From contig JACPKQ010000010.1 of assembly GCA_016186995.1 (NCBI GenBank), positions 66,970-105,244 on the forward strand: 38,275 nt of DNA. The letters run 5' to 3'. Below the pieces are notes generated by a model. It was not told the DNA's origin and did no database searches. It was given only the letters and a program-made list of their open reading frames with translations. Positions 33,050-38,275 of this stretch are shown piece after piece. This stretch comes from Deltaproteobacteria bacterium. GTDB taxonomy: Bacteria > Bdellovibrionota > JACOXK01. The translations under genes were made by a program, and so were the position numbers. How positions within the stretch are numbered: position 1 is the first letter of the stretch; every line of letters begins with the position of its first letter.

Positions 33050-33469
33050 ATGCAAAGAACGATGCTTAAATCCAAAATTCACAAAGCAACCGTGACAGAT
33101 GTTCATCTTCACTATCAAGGAAGTATGTCTATTGATCCTCTCTTAGCGAGAGAGGCCCACATTCTTCCCTTTGAAAAGATTAATATTTATAACATTACAA
33201 ATGGAGAACGCTTTAGCACCTATGCTATTTATGGCGAAGAAGGAAGTGGCGAGATCCATGTAAATGGTGCTGCTGCATGGAAAGCACATAAAGGAGATCT
33301 TGTTATTGTTGCCACTTACGCCAATTACGAACAAAAAGAGCTTCATGATTATGCACCTAAACTTGTTTACGTTGATAATAATAATCATATTATAAATACA
33401 GCTTCTCACATTGATTCACCTATCATGCCTTTAGATGAAAGAATCAAAAATCTTGCCCCACGTGGATAA
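33050..33469 (+). CDS. panD: Aspartate 1-decarboxylase
   Basis: Makes beta-alanine from aspartate for pantothenate and CoA. Starting at ATG 33050 the protein (139 residues) reads [16 protein letters not shown], matching the E. coli start MIRTMLQGKLHRV residue for residue in spacing. The self-cleavage site is then Gly24-Ser25 (HYQGSMSID), where Ser25 becomes the pyruvoyl cofactor. Tyr58 and the [13 protein letters not shown] segment are also as expected. An in-frame TTG at 33032 would add six odd residues and is less likely. polX starts inside its last codons. Confidence 0.93.
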   Translation: MQRTMLKSKIHKATVTDVHLHYQGSMSIDPLLAREAHILPFEKINIYNITNGERFSTYAIYGEEGSGEIHVNGAAAWKAHKGDLVIVATYANYEQKELHDYAPKLVYVDNNNHIINTASHIDSPIMPLDERIKNLAPRG

Positions 33470-35174
33470 AAACGAAATTGCCAATATTTTAGAAGAAATA
33501 GCTATTCTTTTAGAACTTAAAGGTGAAAATCCTTTTAAAGTAAGAGCCTTCCAAAATGCTTCGCGCACAATAGAAACCTTATCCGAAAATATTGAAGTTT
33601 TAGTCAAAGAAAAACGTCTTACCTCATTTAAAGGCATTGGAGAAGGTATCGCAGGGGTTATTACAGATCTTGTTACTAAAGGAAAAAGCAAAGAATATGA
33701 AGCCCTTAAAAAAGGCCTACCCGAAGGGCTTTTTGAAATGCTTAAAATTCCAGGCCTGGGGCCAAAAAAAGTTAAAAAACTTTATGATGTTTTGCACATT
33801 AAATCAGTTGGAGAACTTGAATATGCTTGCAAAGAAAACAGACTTTTAAAGCTTGAAGGTTTTGGAGAAAAAACGCAGAGTAAGATTTTAGAAGGTATCG
33901 GGCATTTTAAAAAATTTCAAGGTCAGTTTCTTTTTCCTCATGCTTACTTTGAAGCCCTTCAAGTGGTAGATATTCTTAAAAAAAATAAAAATGTTAAGCG
34001 CATTGAAATAGCTGGAAGTTTGCGTCGTAAAAAAGAACTTGTGAAAGATATTGATATTCTTATAAGTTCTCCACGTTGTGGAGATGTGATGGATGCTTTT
34101 GTAAAAATGAAGATGGTTAAAAATGTGGTTGCTCAAGGTGAAACAAAATCAAGTATTCATTTAACATCAGGTATTCAAGTTGATGTACGTTGTGTGAAAG
34201 ACGAAGAATTTCCTTATGCACTCCAACATTTTTCAGGAAGTAAAGAGCACAATACAGCTTTACGTTCCTTAGCTAAGAAAAAAGGTTTTAAAATGAATGA
34301 ATACGGTTTGTTTAAGGGAAATAAAAACACACCCTGTACATCGGAAGAGGACATTTATAAAAAATTAGGACTTTCTTTTATTCCACCCGAGCTTCGTGAA
34401 AATATGGGTGAAATTGAAGCGGCTCTTAAGGGCACTTTACCAGAGCTTGTTTCATTTAAAGATATCAAAGGTGTTTTTCATGTGCACACCGATATGAGTG
34501 ATGGAAATGCCTCTTTAGAAGAAATGATTAAAGCCTGCGAGGAATTAGGCTTTGAATATGTAGGTATTTCTGATCACTCTCAATCTGCTGTTTATGCACA
34601 TGGGTTAAAACCGAAGGATGTTAAAGAGCAACACAAACTCATTGATAAACTTAATAAAAAATTAAAAAACATGACTATTTTAAAAGGCATTGAGTCTGAC
34701 ATTTTAAAAGATGGGTCACTTGATTATAAAAACGATGTACTTTCTTCTTTTGATTTTGTGATTGGTTCTATTCACTCGCAATTTAATATGCCCGAAAAAG
34801 ATATGACCAAGCGCCTTACAAAAGCACTGCAAAACAAATATTTAACGATGATCGGGCATCCTACAGGAAGGCTTATTTTAGGTCGTAAGGGTTATCAAGT
34901 AAATGTGAAAGAACTTATTAATACAGCCTCTCAAGAGGGTAAAATTTTAGAAACAAATGCAAATCCACATCGTTTTGATTTAGATTGGCGATGGGGACAG
35001 TATCTTAAAGAAAAAAAGGTGCTTACAAGCATTAATCCAGATGCACATAGTAAAGAGGGTTTAAAAGATTACGTTTTAGGAGTGGGAATTGCGCGCAAAG
35101 CATGGCTTGAAAAGAAAGATATATTAAATACAAAAAGTTTAAAAGAAGTCATGAAGTATTTAGATGTTAAATAA
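33462..35174 (+). CDS. polX: Family X DNA polymerase with PHP domain
   Basis: Repair polymerase that fills short gaps; the PHP domain often adds 3'-5' exonuclease or phosphatase activity. Helix-hairpin-helix motifs ([33 protein letters not shown]) cover the first 150 residues. The nucleotidyl-transfer site is [20 protein letters not shown] (about 185-205) with its Asp pair, and the third Asp lies in QVDVRCV. The PHP domain starts at [10 protein letters not shown] (about 340) and includes ISDHSQS and later [10 protein letters not shown] prefer GTG 33462 ([14 protein letters not shown]), where homologues begin; ATG 33435 would add nine residues. It overlaps panD and nth. Confidence 0.92.
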   Translation: MDKNEIANILEEIAILLELKGENPFKVRAFQNASRTIETLSENIEVLVKEKRLTSFKGIGEGIAGVITDLVTKGKSKEYEALKKGLPEGLFEMLKIPGLGPKKVKKLYDVLHIKSVGELEYACKENRLLKLEGFGEKTQSKILEGIGHFKKFQGQFLFPHAYFEALQVVDILKKNKNVKRIEIAGSLRRKKELVKDIDILISSPRCGDVMDAFVKMKMVKNVVAQGETKSSIHLTSGIQVDVRCVKDEEFPYALQHFSGSKEHNTALRSLAKKKGFKMNEYGLFKGNKNTPCTSEEDIYKKLGLSFIPPELRENMGEIEAALKGTLPELVSFKDIKGVFHVHTDMSDGNASLEEMIKACEELGFEYVGISDHSQSAVYAHGLKPKDVKEQHKLIDKLNKKLKNMTILKGIESDILKDGSLDYKNDVLSSFDFVIGSIHSQFNMPEKDMTKRLTKALQNKYLTMIGHPTGRLILGRKGYQVNVKELINTASQEGKILETNANPHRFDLDWRWGQYLKEKKVLTSINPDAHSKEGLKDYVLGVGIARKAWLEKKDILNTKSLKEVMKYLDVK

Positions 35175-35793
35175 AAATACGAGGGCGAAAAAAATCATTC
35201 AACTTTTAAAAAAGGAATATCCAGAGGCAAAGTGTGCTTTAAGGCATAAAAACCCTTTAGAACTTCTTATAGCAACCATTCTTTCAGCACAATGCACAGA
35301 TGAAAGGGTTAATATCGTTACAGAAAAACTTTTTAAAAAATATAAGAAGGCAGAAGACTATGCACGTGTTTCTCAAAAAGAATTAGAAGAAGATATCCAC
35401 TCTACTGGATTTTATAGAAACAAAGCCAAAAATATTAGAGCCTGTACCAAAGATATTGTAGAAAAACATAAGAACAAAGTTCCTAACACTATGGAAGAGC
35501 TTGTTTCACTTTCTGGAGTTGGAAGAAAAACTGCTAATGTTATTTTAGGAAATGCCTATGAAACACCAGGGTTAGTGGTAGATACCCATGTTAAAAGGCT
35601 TTCCAATCGAATGGGGCTTACGAAACAAAAAGATCCTGTCAAAATAGAATTCGATCTTCACAAAGTGATACCTCAGAAAGATTGGACGATGTATTCACAT
35701 CTTCTCATTTGGCATGGAAGAAAAGTGTGCACAGCCCGCAAAGCTAAGTGCGATGAGTGTTGTATTAACAAACATTGTCCAAAGATTATTTAA
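35164..35793 (+). CDS. nth: Endonuclease III (DNA glycosylase/AP lyase)
   Basis: Removes oxidised pyrimidines and cuts at the abasic site. The 209 residues match the family. The helix-hairpin-helix motif LSGVGRKTANVIL carries the catalytic Lys122, and VVDTHVKRL the catalytic Asp140. The [4Fe-4S] loop is complete, with Cys189-x6-Cys196-x2-Cys199-x5-Cys205. The ATG overlaps the end of polX by 11 bases, so repair polymerase and glycosylase are translated together. Its 3' end overlaps the convergent PTPS gene by 8 bases. Confidence 0.96.
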   Translation: MLNKNTRAKKIIQLLKKEYPEAKCALRHKNPLELLIATILSAQCTDERVNIVTEKLFKKYKKAEDYARVSQKELEEDIHSTGFYRNKAKNIRACTKDIVEKHKNKVPNTMEELVSLSGVGRKTANVILGNAYETPGLVVDTHVKRLSNRMGLTKQKDPVKIEFDLHKVIPQKDWTMYSHLLIWHGRKVCTARKAKCDECCINKHCPKII

Positions 35794-36178
35794 TTTTTTC
35801 ACACACTGTGTAGTATTCGGGGCCTTCCCAAAGAATCACTTTTTCAACCCACGCTCTTTTGCTATCGATGACCTCGGCCATCTTATCAAAAATGTAAGTA
35901 CAAATATGTTCTGTTGTGGGGTTAGTTTTATCAAAAGGGGGAATGTTATTAATATACCTGTGATCCCAAGGGGCAATAATCTCATCCAGAGCTTTTTTTA
36001 CAGGAATGTAATCGAGTGCCATACCTTCATGATCTAGCTTTGGAGCCCTTACAAAAACCTCTGCTTTCCACGTGTGTCCATGAAGAGGTTCTTCAACACC
36101 GTGATATTCACGAAGATTATGAGCCGCCTCAAAACGACGTTCTACTCGGATAAGAAATGTTTTATTTTCTATGTTCAT
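35786..36178 (-). CDS. 6-pyruvoyltetrahydropterin synthase homologue (PTPS-III-like; QueD relative)
   Basis: A single T-fold domain of 130 residues. The zinc ligands His20 (in FEAAHNL), His33 and His35 (in LHGHTW) are present, as are Asp72-His73 (PWDHRY) and Glu118 (LWEGPE). True QueD has a catalytic Cys four residues before the HGH; here that position is Glu29, followed by Glu30, giving the ExxHGH motif reported for PTPS-III, which replaces FolB in folate synthesis. The neighbour queG (17-base overlap) points instead to queuosine. The fold is certain; which pathway it serves is open. Confidence 0.85.
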   Translation of the reverse strand: MNIENKTFLIRVERRFEAAHNLREYHGVEEPLHGHTWKAEVFVRAPKLDHEGMALDYIPVKKALDEIIAPWDHRYINNIPPFDKTNPTTEHICTYIFDKMAEVIDSKRAWVEKVILWEGPEYYTVCEKIK

Positions 36179-37088
36179 GTTGGTTCCTTAAAGCATTTTT
36201 TATGTTTCTCATCAAGCCTTTGAGTTTAAGACGTTTAAGTGGGCTTTTTCTAAAGTTTTCTCTAAAATCACTTTCTGTCATGTACTGCCATGTTTCTAAA
36301 GGAGGGTTGTTAAAATCTTTTCGTGGGTAGAAAGATGTTTCTTTTGATACTTTCACTTTACTGTTCCAGGGGCACACATCTTGGCAAATATCACAGCCTA
36401 CAATGTGGTTTCCTATTTTTTTTTCCACTTCTTTTGGAAAGTTTTCTCCTTTGTATTCTAATGTCCAATAAGAAATACATTTTGTTGAATCTAAAACACC
36501 AGGACGAGGAAAGGCTTGTGTTGGGCACGCATCAAGACACGCTGTACAAGTACCACAATGGTCTAAAACAGGTTTATCATAATCAAGCGTTAGATCTGTA
36601 AGAATTTCACCTAAAAATAAGTAAGACCCCTTTTCTTTGTTGATAAGACAGGTATTTTTTCCAATCCAACCCAGCCCTGCTTGTGCGGCATAGCTTCTTT
36701 CCAAAATGGCACCTGTATCAACATATTCTTTTGTCTGAATATTCAAACTTAATTCTTCTTTCATAAAGTTTGAAAGTTGTTTTAATTTTTCTAAAAGAAT
36801 ATCATGATAATCATCCCCCCAAGCATAGTTTGAAATTTTTTGTTGAGAAGGTTTTGTATAATAATTCATGCCACAGCAGATAATAGATTGAACTTCTTCT
36901 AAAATATGATGAGGGTTTTCTCGTCGTTCTTGTTTTTTGTACATATATTGAATGTCTGCTGCATAGCCTTTATCAAGCCACCATTTAAAAAAATGAAAAT
37001 CTTTTTCTAGAGGACGAGCAGACGTGATACCTACAACATCAAAGCCTAAACTTAAAGCTTTGGTTTTTATTTTTTGGGTGATTGTCAC
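36162..37088 (-). CDS. queG: Epoxyqueuosine reductase
   Basis: Cobalamin-dependent iron-sulfur enzyme that reduces epoxyqueuosine to queuosine in tRNA. The 308 residues carry the conserved Asp124 in EYVDTGAILERS and LGWIGKNT (139-146). The two [4Fe-4S] clusters are formed by Cys178, 181, 184 and 188 (CGTCTACLDACP) and by Cys204, 232, 235 and 239 (CDICQDVCPW). The HEAT-repeat C-terminal extension of longer QueG proteins is mostly missing. It starts two bases after the icd stop and overlaps the PTPS gene by 17 bases. Confidence 0.94.
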   Translation of the reverse strand: MTITQKIKTKALSLGFDVVGITSARPLEKDFHFFKWWLDKGYAADIQYMYKKQERRENPHHILEEVQSIICCGMNYYTKPSQQKISNYAWGDDYHDILLEKLKQLSNFMKEELSLNIQTKEYVDTGAILERSYAAQAGLGWIGKNTCLINKEKGSYLFLGEILTDLTLDYDKPVLDHCGTCTACLDACPTQAFPRPGVLDSTKCISYWTLEYKGENFPKEVEKKIGNHIVGCDICQDVCPWNSKVKVSKETSFYPRKDFNNPPLETWQYMTESDFRENFRKSPLKRLKLKGLMRNIKNALRNQHEHRK

Positions 37089-37090
37089 GA

Positions 37091-38095
37091 CTAGAGATTT
37101 TTTATCACAGCATCAGTAAATTGGAGGGTTGAAGCGTTACCTTTTAAATCAGGAGTGAGAACTTTACCTTCTTTAAAAGTTTTTAAAAGGGCTGTTTTAA
37201 TTTTTTGAGCTGCCTTTTCCATTTGAAGATAATTAAGCATTAAACAGGCAGAAAGTAAAAGTGCTGAGGGATTTGCAATGCCACGCCCGGCAATATCAGG
37301 AGCAATGCCGTGGACAGATTCAAAAATAGCAACTTTATGCCCCATATTAGCTGAGGGGGCTAAACCCAAACCACCCACAAGGCCTGAAGTAAGATCTGAT
37401 AAAATATCTCCAAAAAGATTGGTAGAAACAATCACATCAAATTGATGAGGGTTGATCACAAGCTGCATACACATATTATCAATGATTTTTTCATCAAACT
37501 CTATGTTTGGGTATTCTGGTGCAATTCTTCGCCCCGCTTCTAAAAAAAGACCGCTTGTAGCCTTTAAAATATTTGCTTTGTGTACAAGAGTTACTTTTTT
37601 TCTTTTATTCCTTATTGCGTAATCAAAAGCCCAACGAATGATTCTTTCACTTCCTTTTTTTGTAACAACAGAAACAGTTTCAGCAGATTCTTTATTGGGA
37701 GAAGTGTAACGTTCAATACCTGAATACAATTCTTCAGTATTTTCTCGAACGACCACAAGATCAATATTGTTATAGCGTGTTGGCACACCCTCAAAAGATT
37801 TTGTAGGTCTTAAATTAACATAAAGATCAAAGTGTTTTCTAAAAGCAAGATTAATACTTTTAAATCCTTCAATGGTGGGTGTTTTGAGAGGCCCTTTAAG
37901 AGCAATTTTATTTTTTTGGATGGATTCAAGTGTTTTTTCTGGCAGCGGGTTTCCGATTTTATCAAAAGCTGTTTGCCCAGCAATGTGAGTTTCCCAATCA
38001 ATAGGTACTTTGGCCGCTTCTAAAACTTTGCATGCAGCCTCTGAAATTTCAGGACCAATACCATCCCCTGGTATAAGAGTTATTTTTATTGTCAT
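37091..38095 (-). CDS. icd: Isocitrate dehydrogenase, NAD+-type
   Basis: Oxidative decarboxylation of isocitrate to 2-oxoglutarate in the TCA cycle. The 334 residues match the short (IDH3-like) form. Substrate residues Ser80, Asn82, Arg86 and Arg96 lie in SINLAFRKHFDLYVNLRP. VVVRENTEELYSGIE (114-128) separates it from isopropylmalate dehydrogenase. STNLFGDILSDL gives the metal ligands Asp230 and Asp234. The cofactor site reads APDIAG (265-270): Asp267-Ile268 replace the Lys-Tyr pair of NADP enzymes such as E. coli Icd, so NAD is predicted. It leads an operon with queG and the PTPS gene. A homoisocitrate or tartrate dehydrogenase role is less likely. Confidence 0.88.
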   Translation of the reverse strand: MTIKITLIPGDGIGPEISEAACKVLEAAKVPIDWETHIAGQTAFDKIGNPLPEKTLESIQKNKIALKGPLKTPTIEGFKSINLAFRKHFDLYVNLRPTKSFEGVPTRYNNIDLVVVRENTEELYSGIERYTSPNKESAETVSVVTKKGSERIIRWAFDYAIRNKRKKVTLVHKANILKATSGLFLEAGRRIAPEYPNIEFDEKIIDNMCMQLVINPHQFDVIVSTNLFGDILSDLTSGLVGGLGLAPSANMGHKVAIFESVHGIAPDIAGRGIANPSALLLSACLMLNYLQMEKAAQKIKTALLKTFKEGKVLTPDLKGNASTLQFTDAVIKNL

Positions 38096-38154
38096 AGAGG
38101 TTCCACATCCTCAGTTTAGCACTTTTTTGCATGATAGTGTTCAAAAAGCCCTCT

Positions 38155-38180
38155 GTCATCCCTGCGCAGGCAGGGATCCA
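38155..38180. repeat. GTCATCCC-type hairpin repeat upstream of icd
   Basis: ATCCCTGC-gcag-GCAGGGAT (38158-38177) in the frame GTCATCCC...GATCCAGTATT, shared with 19991-20020. The bases after it (ACAACCTTGG) also recall the other copy. The remaining part of 38096-38275 shows no gene that I can support; an icd promoter was not clear. Confidence 0.8.
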
Positions 38181-38275
38181 GTATTGAGAATACAACCTTG
38201 GTTCTTGGTGGTCACCTCATATAAAGTTCCCTAGTATATTTTTCAGGCACAGCGGTTGTTTTCCCCTGCGAGAAA

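Noticed and set aside
33032-33050. TTG start for panD
   Set aside because: ATG 33050 gives an N-terminus aligned with E. coli PanD and places the cleavage site at Gly24-Ser25.
37091-38095. 3-isopropylmalate dehydrogenase (leuB)
   Set aside because: RENTEELYSGIE, the SxNxxxR substrate pattern and absence of leuCD neighbours favour isocitrate dehydrogenase.
38010-38234. Plus-strand frame across the icd start
   Set aside because: Antisense to icd and then through a hairpin repeat; no independent support.

Overview
The window is AT-rich, tightly packed bacterial chromosome, coding on both strands. Genes for the LPS inner-core heptose pathway (hldD, hldE kinase domain), two exported lytic transglycosylases and an Opp/Dpp-type peptide transporter show a Gram-negative (diderm) cell. 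The gene mix (ribosomal protein S1, NAD-type isocitrate dehydrogenase, SelB, a tandem ThyX-like protein, PolX, a VLCAD/ACAD9-like acyl-CoA dehydrogenase) would suit a low-GC lineage of the former Deltaproteobacteria or Bdellovibrionota. That placement is inference; no rRNA or other decisive marker is present. I see no tRNA, rRNA, CRISPR array, prophage or transposase.

Layout. 1-3284 (minus): 3'-truncated rpsA, then a pseudo-receiver/GGDEF pair. 3438-5522: a secreted Cys-rich unknown, convergent with alanine dehydrogenase. 5649-14591 (plus): a TPR/SLT transglycosylase, then a run of overlapping genes oppB-oppC-oppA-selB-rluD-pgeF, with a 230-bp composite repeat between oppB and oppC. 14562-16572 (minus): hldD and the hldE kinase. 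16731-18077: a YihY/BrkB membrane protein. 18096-19823 (minus): acyl-CoA dehydrogenase. 19824-20217: repeat-rich non-coding DNA. 20218-23974 (minus): a four-gene envelope/lipid operon (membrane protein, glycerophosphodiesterase, FabL-like reductase, transglycosylase). 24147-27470 (plus): peroxiredoxin with a clear terminator, a COG2509-type flavoprotein and thiI. 27628-28224: an RHH antitoxin/MazF toxin pair. 28297-30141: an MFS-PlsC fusion. 30240-30815: a GIY-YIG gene inside a nest of hairpin repeats. 30911-32969: a thioesterase facing a tandem ThyX protein. 33050-35793 (plus): panD-polX-nth. 35786-38095 (minus): icd-queG-PTPS homologue.

Two whole-window signals stand out. First, many operon-leading genes have a sigma70-like promoter whose -10 element ends only 6-11 bases before the start codon, with no Shine-Dalgarno sequence. 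This predicts leaderless or nearly leaderless mRNAs. The clearest case is the toxin-antitoxin operon, where a perfect 8-bp inverted repeat also straddles the -10 box and the start codon. Second, a family of short hairpin repeats (GTCATYCC-type and GTCATTGCGAG-type) is scattered through intergenic DNA. One copy sits in frame inside the ThyX-like gene, and others bracket the GIY-YIG gene.

Other points for follow-up: the PTPS/QueD homologue beside queG lacks the catalytic Cys and has the ExxHGH motif of folate-type PTPS-III; the two halves of the ThyX signature lie in different domains of the 526-residue protein; and the 200-residue membrane protein resembles CREST-type membrane hydrolases.
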